The notes under the pieces are model-generated. The model worked only from the letters and a program-made list of their open reading frames with translations, was not told the DNA's origin and did no database searches. DNA of 64,000 bases from Acidobacteriota bacterium. Its GTDB lineage: Bacteria > Acidobacteriota > Aminicenantia > Aminicenantales > Saccharicenantaceae. Position numbers and translations under genes: made by a program. The stretch is from NCBI GenBank assembly GCA_029569255.1, contig JAKQUO010000014.1, positions 62,001 through 126,000 on the forward strand, in the 5' to 3' direction. Shown piece by piece: positions 15,610 to 24,635 of this stretch (position 1 is the first letter of the stretch; the number at the start of each line of letters is the position of its first letter).

Positions 15610-17958
15610 ATGATCTCCGAAAAAGTCCAGCGCATCGGCGCCTCCCCCACGCTGAAGATCTCGGCCAAGGCCAAGGCCATGCGGGCCGAGGGCATCGACG
15701 TCATCGACCTCAGCGTCGGCGAGCCGGACTTCCCCACCCCCGAGAACGTCAAGGAGGCCGGGATCAAGGCCATCCGCGACAACTTCACCCGGTACACCGA
15801 GAGCGACGGCATCCCGGCCCTGCGCAAAGCCATCGCCAAGAGGCTCAAGGAGGACTACGGCGTCGAGTACGCGCCCAAGCAGATCATCGTCTCGGCCGGG
15901 GCCAAGAGCTCGCTCTTCCACCTCGTCCAGGCCCTGGTCGACGAGGGCGAGGAGGTCATCGTCCCGTCGCCCTACTGGGTGACGTATCCCGAGTGCGTCG
16001 CCCTGGCCAAGGGCAAGGCGGTCGTCGTCCCCACGCGCGAGGAGGACGGCTTCCGGCTGACGCCCGAGAGCCTCAAGGCCTCGATCTCCCCGGCCACGAA
16101 GGCCCTCATCCTCAACAACCCGTCGAACCCGACCGGGGCCGCCTACACGAAGGACCAGCTCCTGGCCCTGGCCGAGGTCATCAAGGGCGAGGACATCTAC
16201 GTCATCGCCGACGAGATCTACGCCAGCCTCGTCTATGACGAGTTCAAGTTCACGAGCTTCGCCGCCCTCGGCGAGGACGTCAGGAAGAAGACCATCCTCG
16301 TCAACGGCGTGTCCAAGTCCTACTCCATGACCGGCTGGCGGATCGGCTTCGCCGCCGGGCCGGCCGAGGTCATCGACGGCATGTCCAAGATCCAGAGCCA
16401 CACGACCTCGAACGCCTGCTCCATCGCCCAGAAGGCCTCCCTCGAGGCCTACGACGGGCCCCAGTACGAGGTCCGGAGGATGGCGGCCGAGTTCCAGCGC
16501 CGGCGCAATTACTGCCTGATGCGCCTGGCCGCCGTCCCCGGCCTGTCCTGCTTCAAGCCCCAGGGCGCCTTCTACCTCTTCCCGAACGTCCGGTCCTTCT
16601 ACGACAAGGAGGCCGGCGGGGCCAAGATCCGCAACTCCTACGGCCTGGCCTACTACCTGCTCAAGGAGGCCCGGGTGGCCATCGTCCCCGGCGACGCCTT
16701 CGGGGCGGACGACCACATCCGGCTGTCCTACGCCACCTCGATGGCCAACCTCGAGAAGAGCCTGGACCGGATCGTCGAGGCCCTGGCCAAGCTCAAGACG
16801 GCCAAGGCGGCCAAGCGGGTCGCGCTGTCGAACGCGGCGACCCGGGTCCGCAAGCCCGTCCCCGTCGAGGCCGTGGCCGAGCCGCGCCTTCGCGACGCCC
16901 TGGCCGCCGAGATGGACAGCCGCCTCGGCTACGAGGGCCGCTACGAGTGGAGCGCCCGCGTCGGCGGCGCGGTCCTCCAGCTGCGGACCAACTCCGCCCA
17001 CCTCAACGACTTCTGGATCGAGAACTTCCCGCCCGCGGGAGGCGAAACGGACGTCCGCCCCCACGGCGTCATCTACGCCGTCGACGGCGTCGCCGGCCGG
17101 GAGCCGCGCGGCTTCTACCACGAGGCGACCCGGACGGGCGTGCTGGTCAACACGGACCTCTACGCCTCCCTCCGCGCTCTCGCCCTCGGCCTGGCCCTGG
17201 ACATCACGACGCGGTCGGGCGGGGGCGCCTCGGGCGCCGTCCGGGGCATGTCCGCCGACGCCGGCGGCCACGGGATCGTCCTGGTCGGGCCGCCGGGCAC
17301 GAAGAAGACGGAGCTTTTCTTCGGGCTCCTGGCCGACCGCCGCTTCAAGCTCCACTCGAACGAGATCGTCTTCGTCGAGGTCGCCGGCGGGCGCGCCGCG
17401 GCCGAGGCCGTCGAGCGCAAGCTCTACCTCCAGACGGCGGCCGCCGAGCTCGACCCCCGGCTGGCCCCCCTCCTCGACCGGAGCAAGTGCGAGAACGTCG
17501 TCGTCCGCAAGGAGGACTGCCAGGACCTGGAGTGCCAGAGGGCCGACGACTGCCGGCTCGACCGGGGCTCGCTCTACTGCTACAAGGCGGCCAAGGAGGC
17601 CCACGCCCTCCTCGACCCGGCCTGGCTCGGCGGCCCGGACGCCTCCGTCCGGCGGACGGACCTGCGGACCCTCGTCCTCCTGAGGAACGACCCGACCTCC
17701 CCGGCCGTGGTCGAGCTCCCCAAGGGCGAGGCCCTGAGGGTCCTGGAGGCCGGGGAGGCCGCCGGGGCCAAAAAATCCCTCTCGGCGGCCAAGGCCCAGC
17801 CCTTCTTCAACCCCTACCTTCTCGGGGCGACGCCGGAGAAGCTCGAGGCCCAGCGGGCCTTCTTCGACCGGCTCCTCGACGCCGTGCGTTGCGTCCTTTT
17901 CAACAGCGGCGCCGCCGGGGCGGAGGCCCTGAAGGCCCTCGTTCCGCCCGCCCGCTGA
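15610..17958 (+). CDS. Class I aminotransferase fused to HprK/PEPCK-like P-loop domain
   Basis: This is a single 782-residue frame with two domains. Residues 1-395 are a complete aspartate-type fold I aminotransferase: VGEPDFPTPENV, NNPSNPTGAAYT, DEIYASLVYD and the PLP lysine 236 in NGVSKSYSMTGWRIGF. After an Ala/Lys linker (396-425), residues 426-782 form a second domain with a P-loop-like GPPGTKKTE (560-568) and HSNEIVFVE shortly after, a layout recalling HPr kinase/phosphatase and PEP-carboxykinase-type nucleotide-binding folds. Several Cys residues (CENVVVRKEDCQDLEC) lie late in this domain. The frame is continuous with no internal start resembling an independent gene. Aminotransferase function is secure; the second domain's fold is inferred. 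Confidence 0.85.
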   Translation: MISEKVQRIGASPTLKISAKAKAMRAEGIDVIDLSVGEPDFPTPENVKEAGIKAIRDNFTRYTESDGIPALRKAIAKRLKEDYGVEYAPKQIIVSAGAKSSLFHLVQALVDEGEEVIVPSPYWVTYPECVALAKGKAVVVPTREEDGFRLTPESLKASISPATKALILNNPSNPTGAAYTKDQLLALAEVIKGEDIYVIADEIYASLVYDEFKFTSFAALGEDVRKKTILVNGVSKSYSMTGWRIGFAAGPAEVIDGMSKIQSHTTSNACSIAQKASLEAYDGPQYEVRRMAAEFQRRRNYCLMRLAAVPGLSCFKPQGAFYLFPNVRSFYDKEAGGAKIRNSYGLAYYLLKEARVAIVPGDAFGADDHIRLSYATSMANLEKSLDRIVEALAKLKTAKAAKRVALSNAATRVRKPVPVEAVAEPRLRDALAAEMDSRLGYEGRYEWSARVGGAVLQLRTNSAHLNDFWIENFPPAGGETDVRPHGVIYAVDGVAGREPRGFYHEATRTGVLVNTDLYASLRALALGLALDITTRSGGGASGAVRGMSADAGGHGIVLVGPPGTKKTELFFGLLADRRFKLHSNEIVFVEVAGGRAAAEAVERKLYLQTAAAELDPRLAPLLDRSKCENVVVRKEDCQDLECQRADDCRLDRGSLYCYKAAKEAHALLDPAWLGGPDASVRRTDLRTLVLLRNDPTSPAVVELPKGEALRVLEAGEAAGAKKSLSAAKAQPFFNPYLLGATPEKLEAQRAFFDRLLDAVRCVLFNSGAAGAEALKALVPPAR

Positions 17959-18095
17959 GGGGCTTTTTCCGGCTAGTCGGCCGCGGTGACCTGTCTCCCC
18001 GCAAAATCACCCGTCCATTCACCAGCCGCGATGATTGCCGGGGGGCCGGGGGCCGGGGATAATGCGGGGAGCGGGAGAGGCCTCGCGGCCTCGCC

Positions 18096-18124
18096 TTGAA
18101 CAGGTGCGGCAATTGTTCTATAAG
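18096..18124 (+). promoter_or_regulatory. Promoter of minor-pilin operon
   Basis: TTGAAC (18096-18101) and TATAAG (18119-18124) are separated by 17 bases, 36 bases before the fimU ATG. GGAGAGAAGG just before the ATG is the ribosome-binding region. Confidence 0.7.
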
Positions 18125-18160
18125 AAAAGAGGAAAACCCGGAACGCTGGAGAGAAGGCCC

Positions 18161-18718
18161 ATGACCAACCGCCCGCATCGGCGCCCGGACCGCGGGGGCT
18201 TCACCCTGATCGAGGTCCTCGTCGTCCTCGGCATCATCGGCATCCTCATGGCCGTCGCCTACCCGAGCATCCTCAACACCATGGCCGTGCGGAACCTCGA
18301 GAACCAGACCCGCCAGGTCCAGACCTACCTCCAGCAGACCAAGCTCCGGGCGGTCGACGCCAAGTTCAACCATCGCGTCCGCTTCTACCAGGCCGACGGC
18401 GGCGCCTGGGTCTACGAGATGGAGCGCATGCAGGCCAACCTGGCGACCCGCCCGCCCACGGTCTCCTGGGTCCGCGTCCCCGGCCCGCCGCGCAAGGCCA
18501 TCTCCGCGCGCCTGGCCGTGACCCTGACCCTGCCCGCCGCCGGAGGGGGCTTCGCCGTCGAGTTCTCCCCCACGGGGGCCGTGGCCAACTTCGACGTCGC
18601 CCGGAACGCCATCGTCCTCCGGGACCCCAACCTCCGCCGCCCCGGCCGGATGGACGAACGGGTCCTCAGCCTGTTCATGGGCGGCTCGATCCATTACGCC
18701 AAGAGAGCGAGCTCCTGA
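18161..18718 (+). CDS. fimU: Minor pilin, FimU/GspH-like
   Basis: This 185-residue type IV prepilin has a 17-residue basic leader cut before the Phe of RGGFTLIEVLVVLGIIGIL, with the usual Glu at +5. The rest is a short beta-rich globular domain (RVRFYQADGGAWVYEMERM) as in GspH/FimU. The ATG at 18161 follows a promoter and purine-rich site; the frame is open upstream but that part is not prepilin-like. First gene of a five-gene operon whose order (fimU, pilV, pilW, pilX, pilY1) matches the Pseudomonas minor-pilin cluster. The products form the priming tip of the pilus. Confidence 0.85.
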   Translation: MTNRPHRRPDRGGFTLIEVLVVLGIIGILMAVAYPSILNTMAVRNLENQTRQVQTYLQQTKLRAVDAKFNHRVRFYQADGGAWVYEMERMQANLATRPPTVSWVRVPGPPRKAISARLAVTLTLPAAGGGFAVEFSPTGAVANFDVARNAIVLRDPNLRRPGRMDERVLSLFMGGSIHYAKRASS

Positions 18719-18719
18719 G

Positions 18720-19157
18720 ATGAACCAACGCAAGCGCGAACGCGGTTTCAGCCTCATCGAGGTCCTCGTGGGCCTCTTCCTCGTCGGCGTCGCCGTCCTC
18801 GGCCTGGCCCAGCTCTTCCTCATCGCCGTGACCAACAACCTCCGGGCCGACCGGATCGCCAACGCGACCTTCCTGGCCCAGCAGCAGATCGACTGGCTCC
18901 GGGGGTTCACCATGGACGAGCTCATCGCCTACGCCGGCACCGGCCTCGACGCGCGCGACGAGGTCCTCGACCTCAACCTGGACGGGACGAACGACTTCCG
19001 CCGGGTCACGGAATTCCGCGCGGCCGGCGACACGTTCCAGGCCCTGGTCCACGTCTACTCGGCCGAGAAGATCTCCGTCCCGACGGCCGCGGAGCTGCTG
19101 GCCGACCCGGCCCATCACCGGCCCAAGGCCCTGATCACGACCATCATCACCCGCTGA
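18720..19157 (+). CDS. pilV: Minor pilin PilV-like
   Basis: This 145-residue prepilin has the leader MNQRKRERG followed by FSLIEVLVGLFLVGVAVLGL, the peptidase III site and hydrophobic helix. The helix continues into AQLFLIAVTNNLRADRIANATFLAQQQID, the arrangement seen in PilV/GspI. It starts one base after the fimU stop. Identification as PilV rests on gene order and the N-terminus. The globular part is small, as expected for PilV. Confidence 0.8.
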   Translation: MNQRKRERGFSLIEVLVGLFLVGVAVLGLAQLFLIAVTNNLRADRIANATFLAQQQIDWLRGFTMDELIAYAGTGLDARDEVLDLNLDGTNDFRRVTEFRAAGDTFQALVHVYSAEKISVPTAAELLADPAHHRPKALITTIITR

Positions 19158-19170
19158 AGGAGCATCCGCC

Positions 19171-20271
19171 GTGAGAACCTCGACGATCGTCTCGACGAAA
19201 CGGGCCGCGGGCTTCACCCTGATCGAGCTCCTCGTCGGCAGCGCGGTCATGCTCGTCGCCGTCCTCGGGGCCCTGTTCATCTATTCGCGCAGCAACCGGG
19301 TCTCGTCCGAACAGCAGTCGGTGACCGAAGTCCAGAACGACGTCCGGTCGGCCATGTTCTTCATCGCCCGGGACATCCGCATGGCCGGGGCCGGCCTGCC
19401 CGAGCAGTTCGCCGGCTGGTTCATCGAAGGGGTGAACAACGAGGACCAGGGCGCCGAGGTCGAGCCCGACCGGGTCAGGATCATGGGCAACATCGAGGAG
19501 CCGCTCAACCTGCCCATCCGGGACTACCAGGGCTCCTCGGTCAATCTCACCATCGAGGACTTCAGCTTCGAGCAGTACCCCTATCCGGACGCCTATTACG
19601 CCGGCAAGTTCGTCATCGTCCTGCCCAGCCCCGATTCGCCCTGCCGGGCGGCCGAGGTCCGGCGCATCACCCACGTGACCCACGCCACCGGCGGGACCAA
19701 CGAGAAGTTCAATTTCTCCCCGGGCCTGGCCCCGGGCGTCAACCCGCCCGGCGGCCTGTCGGGGACGTGCGCCAGTTCCGACGACTACGACGGCGGGATG
19801 ATCAGCTTCATCGACGTCAAGGAATACTGGCTCGACGTCACCGGCAACGCCTCCGGCCTGGCGGCCGGCGTCGACGGCTACATCGGCAACGGCGAGGGCG
19901 GCGTCCTCTACTGCACCCACAACGGGACCCACTTCCCGGTGGCCCGCAACATCGAGAACTTCCAGCTCGAGTACAACGGCGACATGGACAACGACCTCGC
20001 CCTCGACGGCTGGACGCCCTGGCAGGCGTCCTGGACCGTGGCCGAGACGGCCCGGATCCAGCAGGTCCGGATGTGGGTCCTGGGCCGGACGGCCCAGCCC
20101 TTCACCTCGGTCGGCGGCAGGCCCCCGGGCGGCATCCAGACCTACCGCCGGCCGGCCCTGTCGGACAGCCCGGGAGCCGCGGCGGACGATTTCCACAAGC
20201 GCTATCTGCTGGACTCGACGTCCAACATCCGGAACATGAGCCTCAACCTCTACAACCTCGGCCAGCGGTGA
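19171..20271 (+). CDS. pilW: Minor pilin PilW-like
   Basis: This 366-residue large minor pilin has the prepilin site AAGFTLIELLVGSAVMLVAVL preceded by a 14-residue basic leader. The segment VTEVQNDVRSAMFFIARDIRMAGAG is the hallmark stretch of PilW/GspJ-like proteins. The GTG at 19171 is preceded by AAGGAG at a suitable distance. The large C-terminal domain (about 300 residues) is likely the tip adapter that contacts PilX and PilY1. Length and position in the operon agree with PilW. Confidence 0.85.
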   Translation: MRTSTIVSTKRAAGFTLIELLVGSAVMLVAVLGALFIYSRSNRVSSEQQSVTEVQNDVRSAMFFIARDIRMAGAGLPEQFAGWFIEGVNNEDQGAEVEPDRVRIMGNIEEPLNLPIRDYQGSSVNLTIEDFSFEQYPYPDAYYAGKFVIVLPSPDSPCRAAEVRRITHVTHATGGTNEKFNFSPGLAPGVNPPGGLSGTCASSDDYDGGMISFIDVKEYWLDVTGNASGLAAGVDGYIGNGEGGVLYCTHNGTHFPVARNIENFQLEYNGDMDNDLALDGWTPWQASWTVAETARIQQVRMWVLGRTAQPFTSVGGRPPGGIQTYRRPALSDSPGAAADDFHKRYLLDSTSNIRNMSLNLYNLGQR

Positions 20272-20281
20272 GGAGCGACCC

Positions 20282-20827
20282 ATGAAGAGACACGCGAGCA
20301 AACCCGGCCGGGAGCGGGGCGCCGGCCTCATCGTCATCATCATGATCGTGGCCTTCATGCTGGCCGTCGGCATGCTCCTGCTGACGGTCACGGGCATGAG
20401 CCCCAAGGCCGCCGACAACATGCGCCTCCAGGGGCTGGCCTTCGACGCGGCCGAGGCGGGCTTCAACGCCGCCTGGGTCGTCCTCAACGACAACTTCCTC
20501 AACCGGGTCACCTCGTCCTTCGGCGGCCAGTACCGGACGACGTTCGGGGGCGCCCCCGGCCTGGACGACCCGGCCAGCCCGAACTACTTCCGCGGCCTGA
20601 CCGACGAGCAGCTCGTCGCCGACGTCCACGCCGACCCGACCAACGCCCTGTTCGACTCCGAGCCGCTGGCCACCGACCCCCGGTGCTCCTTCACCGTCTT
20701 CCTCATCAACGACGAGGCGCCGGGGACGATCGCCGCGGACGACAACGACTGCATCCTGGTGTGCATCGGCCGCGGGCCGCGCAACACCTACAAGCGCCTC
20801 GAGATCGTCATCGAGGCGGGGTCCTGA
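20282..20827 (+). CDS. pilX: Minor pilin PilX-like
   Basis: This 181-residue protein has a hydrophobic N-terminus after a basic, Gly-containing leader (ERGAGLIVIIMIVAFMLAVG). The usual Glu+5 of prepilins is absent, as is common in PilX/GspK-type subunits. DAAEAGFNAAW, the conserved AxxAE-type motif at the end of the helix, supports PilX. Two cysteines near the C-terminus (CSFTVFL, CILVCIG) could stabilise the globular domain. GAGGAG precedes the ATG. It is adjacent to pilY1, its tip partner. Confidence 0.8.
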   Translation: MKRHASKPGRERGAGLIVIIMIVAFMLAVGMLLLTVTGMSPKAADNMRLQGLAFDAAEAGFNAAWVVLNDNFLNRVTSSFGGQYRTTFGGAPGLDDPASPNYFRGLTDEQLVADVHADPTNALFDSEPLATDPRCSFTVFLINDEAPGTIAADDNDCILVCIGRGPRNTYKRLEIVIEAGS

Positions 20828-20847
20828 GACCCGCGAAAGGAGCCGCC

Positions 20848-23800
20848 ATGAACCGAAAAGGCTTGAATCGCCAAGGGAGCCTTTGGGTTCTTCCCGCCCT
20901 CGCGGCCGCGCTGGCCGCTGGTCTCCTGGCGCCGCGGCTGTGGCCGCAGGCGCCCCAGGCCTGCACCGAGTACACCCGGACGTTCAGCGAGAACTTCGAC
21001 ACCCCGAACTACAAGGACACCGCGCAGAGCTCGGTCGCCCAGTGGCCGACGGGCCCCATCATCCTGCCGCCCCTGGGCTCGAACTTCGTCGTCGGCGCCG
21101 CCGACCGCATGGGCCGCCGCATCTACCAGTGCGCCGCGGGCGATTTCAACGGCGACGGCTATCCCGACCTCATCGGCCTGGACATCACGGGCGAGTACCC
21201 CGTCGTCAGCGGCCAGCCGTGGTCCGAGCTCCGCTTGATCAAGAACATCTACCCGACGAACCGCGGCGCCCTGCCGCTGTTCTCCGTCGACATGAGCACG
21301 TCGTTCGACCAATTCAACAACCACACCGGCCCGGCCGCGATCACCGTCGGCGACTACAACGGCGACGGCCTGCTCGACTTCTTCCTCCTGCGCAACAGCG
21401 CCGACGAGTTCGGCTACACCAACTTCCGGGCCACGATGTACATCAACCGCGGCACGGCCGCCGTGCCGAGCTTCCGGGCCTACAACCTCTCCCCCAACCT
21501 CGACTTCACGTCCCGCTTCCAATCCGCCGGGATCTATCTTTTCTGGGCGGCCAACCACCTCTGCACGGTGGACATCGACAAGGACGGCGACCTGGACATC
21601 CTGGTCGCCAGCCAGGACCGGATCTATCTCCTCCGGAACCCCGGCCGCGCCAACTTCACCCTGGCCAACTGGACCATCACCGAGCTGGCCTACGACGCCC
21701 GGACCGGCTACACCGGCCAGCCCGGCACGTCGGTCGTCTCGGCCGGCGACTTCGACTTCGACGGCGACATCGACGTCGTCTGCGGCTCGGTCGGCACGGC
21801 GGCCTTCCTCGCCTATTACGAGAACGACGGGGCGGGCCACTTCACCCGCAGCGAGATCGCCATCCCCAACCCGACCTGCGTCGGCGCGGTCGGCATCCTG
21901 GCCGACGACTTCACCGGCGACGGCCGGCCGGACATGCTCGTGGTGACGGACTCGGCCTACCGCGGCGGGTCCGCCCAGGCCCGCCTCTGGATCCTGAGGA
22001 ACCGCGGCCTGGTCAACGGGGACGTCGACTGGCTCTTCCAGTGCCTCAACGGCTGCGCCTCGCCGACGCCGTCCCCGTACGACATCGACATGGCCACGGC
22101 CCTGGATTACGACCGCGACGGCGACATGGACGCCGTCATCGCCGACGCCAACCACTCGGGCGACTACTACTTCATCGAGAACCGCACGGCCGGCGTCTAC
22201 GAGACCTTCGCCCGGGCCACTTCGACCAATATCGGGTCCGGCCTGCTCGACCCGCGCCTGCACGCCGTCACCCGCATCCGGGTCACGGACCTCCGCCAGG
22301 GCTTCTACGGCCCCTCGAGCGCCGGCCTGACGGTCGAGATCAAGTTCTCCAACAACGGGGGCCAGAACTGGGAGACCTACCAGACCTTCACCGGCTCCGG
22401 CATCGCCAACCGGACGAACCTCCCCTTCTACGATTTCAAGAACTTCGGCGCCGACCTGAGGTGGCGGATCGTCCTGAGCGCGCCGGACGACCATTTGGCC
22501 GATTACCCGGCCCAGAGCGCCTCTCTCGAGACCCCCTTCGTCGACAGCTTCGCGCTCGAGTTCGTCTACGTCGACCGGCGCGAGTACTCCCGGTCGTCGG
22601 CCGCCGCGACCGTCATCACGCAGAGCGGGCTGCGCACGAAGGTGGTCATCGGCGCGTCCTTCATCTTCCCCGGCTTCGAGGGCCAGCTCCGGGCCTACGA
22701 CATGACCGGCGTCACGTTCGACCCGGGGACGGACTCCCAGCTGCGGACGGTCGCCACCTCGGACCTCAACGACGCGACCGGCCGGAGCCTCATCCCCGGC
22801 GCCGGGATCTTCTGGGACGCCGGCCAGCTCCTGAACGGCCGGAACCCCGATTCGCGGACGATCTACACCGCCCTCCGGGCCAACGGGAGCACGGCCAGCC
22901 CGCTCGTCCGGACGAACTTCGTCAGGTCCAACGTCGGCAACCCCGCCACGGCCGGCTCGCTGGCCTGGTGCCTCAAGGACGTCAACAACGACAACGCCGG
23001 CCTGGTCGATTTCGTCCGCGGCCGGGACCGCTACTGGAAGCTGGGCGACATCAACCACTCGACGCCGGTCGTCGTCGGCCCGCCGGACGAGGACTCCGCC
23101 TACATGGGGACGGGCTACGCCGAGTTCAAGACCGCCTATTCCTCCCGGCCGAAGGTCATCTACGTCGGGGCCAACGACGGCATGCTCCACTGCTTCGACA
23201 TCCGGACGGGCGAGGAGCTGTGGGGCTTCATCCCCTACAACCTCCTGCCGATCCTGAGGAACATGTACGTCGTGGACAGCGTCAACGGCGCCCGCTACTA
23301 TGCGCACGACGTCTACTGCGACGGCTCGCCGGCCGTCGCCGACGTCGAGATCAACGGCCAGTGGCGGACGGTCCTCGTCACCGGCCAGGGGCCGGGCAAG
23401 GGCAGCGTCGCCGCCGCCAACAACGTCGCCGGGGCCATCAACTACTACTGGGCCCTCGACGTCACCGACCCGGCGGACCCCCAGCCGCTCTGGGAGATCT
23501 CACACACTTACAAATCAGGCAATAAGACCTATCCGAGCATGGGCGAGACGTGGTCCACCCCGGCCATCGGCAAGGTCAACCATTCCGGCACGGCCCGCTG
23601 GGTGGCCCTCATGGGCTCGGGCTACGACAACGTCAAGGACAGGAACTACAAGCTCGGGCGGCGCTTCTACGTCGTCCGGCTCGACAACGGCACGGTCATC
23701 AGGGCGACGGACGAGGTCAACGATATCGACACGAGCGCGCTGGCCGCGCCCAAGACGGCCTACCGCTACCCCAACATCGCCGTCGCCATCCCCGGCTCCC

Positions 23801-24561
23801 CGACGGCCGTCGACCTCGACGGCAACGGCTTCACCGATTACGTCTATGTCGGCGACCTCGACGGCCGGCTCTACCGCATGAACCTGACCGGGACCAATCC
23901 CAACGGCTGGGGCCTCACGGCCATCTACACCGATCACCTCAATTACCCCATCGTCACCAAGCCCGGCGTCTGGGTCGATCCCCTGGAGGGCGGGCCGGCC
24001 CGGCCCCGGGTGTACTTCGGCACCGGCGGCGACGACGCCGCCCCGGCCGACCGGGACTACTCGTTCGTCTGCCTCATCGACAACGGGACCGCCAACCCGC
24101 TTCTGGAATGGTACCTGGGCGTCCCGGCCCGGCTCAACCGTTCGGACACCTACCAGAGGGGCACGCTCGGCGCCGGCCAGAAGGTCTGGGCCAACCCGGT
24201 CATCGCCGACCAGGCCGTCTATTTCAGCACCCTGACCGGGGGCATCGAGGCCGTCAACCCCTGTCAGAACCTGGGCGAGAGAGGCCGCCTCTACGCCCGC
24301 TCCATCCGGGCGACCTCGGCCATCCCCGTCGGCGGCACGGCCTTCAAGTCGACGGCGGCCACCCCGCCCGAGTACCTCGACCTCGTCAGCAAGGCCCGCC
24401 GGGCGGTCACGGTCGGCGAGGTCGAGCGGGTCGCCGGGCGCGTCCAGAAGCGCGAGATCTACGTCCAGGAGTTCGACTCGACACTGGAGAAGCTGGAGCA
24501 GCCGGTCGGCTCGCTCCTGCGCATCAAGTCCTGGCGGGAGATCTACAGGATCATCTGGTAA
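20848..24561 (+). CDS. pilY1: PilY1-type pilus tip protein with N-terminal FG-GAP repeats
   Basis: This 1237-residue exported protein has a signal peptide (about 1-33). The N-terminal half has at least five FG-GAP/VCBS-like calcium loops: DFNGDGYPD, DYNGDGLLD, DIDKDGDLD, DFDFDGDIDV and DYDRDGDMDA, implying an integrin-alpha-like propeller. The C-terminal half is the Neisseria PilC/PilY1 beta-propeller (KLGDINHSTPVVVGPP, YVGANDGMLHCFD, GEELWGFIPYNLLP) with the calcium loop DLDGNGFTD, needed in PilY1 for extension/retraction control. The VWA domain common at the N-terminus of PilY1 is not seen; the FG-GAP module takes its place. Last gene of the minor-pilin operon; probably the pilus-tip adhesin. 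Confidence 0.88.
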   Translation: MNRKGLNRQGSLWVLPALAAALAAGLLAPRLWPQAPQACTEYTRTFSENFDTPNYKDTAQSSVAQWPTGPIILPPLGSNFVVGAADRMGRRIYQCAAGDFNGDGYPDLIGLDITGEYPVVSGQPWSELRLIKNIYPTNRGALPLFSVDMSTSFDQFNNHTGPAAITVGDYNGDGLLDFFLLRNSADEFGYTNFRATMYINRGTAAVPSFRAYNLSPNLDFTSRFQSAGIYLFWAANHLCTVDIDKDGDLDILVASQDRIYLLRNPGRANFTLANWTITELAYDARTGYTGQPGTSVVSAGDFDFDGDIDVVCGSVGTAAFLAYYENDGAGHFTRSEIAIPNPTCVGAVGILADDFTGDGRPDMLVVTDSAYRGGSAQARLWILRNRGLVNGDVDWLFQCLNGCASPTPSPYDIDMATALDYDRDGDMDAVIADANHSGDYYFIENRTAGVYETFARATSTNIGSGLLDPRLHAVTRIRVTDLRQGFYGPSSAGLTVEIKFSNNGGQNWETYQTFTGSGIANRTNLPFYDFKNFGADLRWRIVLSAPDDHLADYPAQSASLETPFVDSFALEFVYVDRREYSRSSAAATVITQSGLRTKVVIGASFIFPGFEGQLRAYDMTGVTFDPGTDSQLRTVATSDLNDATGRSLIPGAGIFWDAGQLLNGRNPDSRTIYTALRANGSTASPLVRTNFVRSNVGNPATAGSLAWCLKDVNNDNAGLVDFVRGRDRYWKLGDINHSTPVVVGPPDEDSAYMGTGYAEFKTAYSSRPKVIYVGANDGMLHCFDIRTGEELWGFIPYNLLPILRNMYVVDSVNGARYYAHDVYCDGSPAVADVEINGQWRTVLVTGQGPGKGSVAAANNVAGAINYYWALDVTDPADPQPLWEISHTYKSGNKTYPSMGETWSTPAIGKVNHSGTARWVALMGSGYDNVKDRNYKLGRRFYVVRLDNGTVIRATDEVNDIDTSALAAPKTAYRYPNIAVAIPGSPTAVDLDGNGFTDYVYVGDLDGRLYRMNLTGTNPNGWGLTAIYTDHLNYPIVTKPGVWVDPLEGGPARPRVYFGTGGDDAAPADRDYSFVCLIDNGTANPLLEWYLGVPARLNRSDTYQRGTLGAGQKVWANPVIADQAVYFSTLTGGIEAVNPCQNLGERGRLYARSIRATSAIPVGGTAFKSTAATPPEYLDLVSKARRAVTVGEVERVAGRVQKREIYVQEFDSTLEKLEQPVGSLLRIKSWREIYRIIW

Positions 24562-24588
24562 GGCCGCCGGAGCCTCCCGTCCGTCCGT

Positions 24589-24617
24589 TTGACACGGGGC
24601 GGGCGGGAGGCCATAAT
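24589..24617 (+). promoter_or_regulatory. Promoter TTGACA-N17-CATAAT
   Basis: TTGACA (24589-24594) and CATAAT (24612-24617) are 17 bases apart, 18 bases before the ATG of the downstream gene. The geometry matches the promoter of its paralogue at 12546. Confidence 0.75.
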
Positions 24618-24635
24618 GGAGCGGAGACAGCCGCC

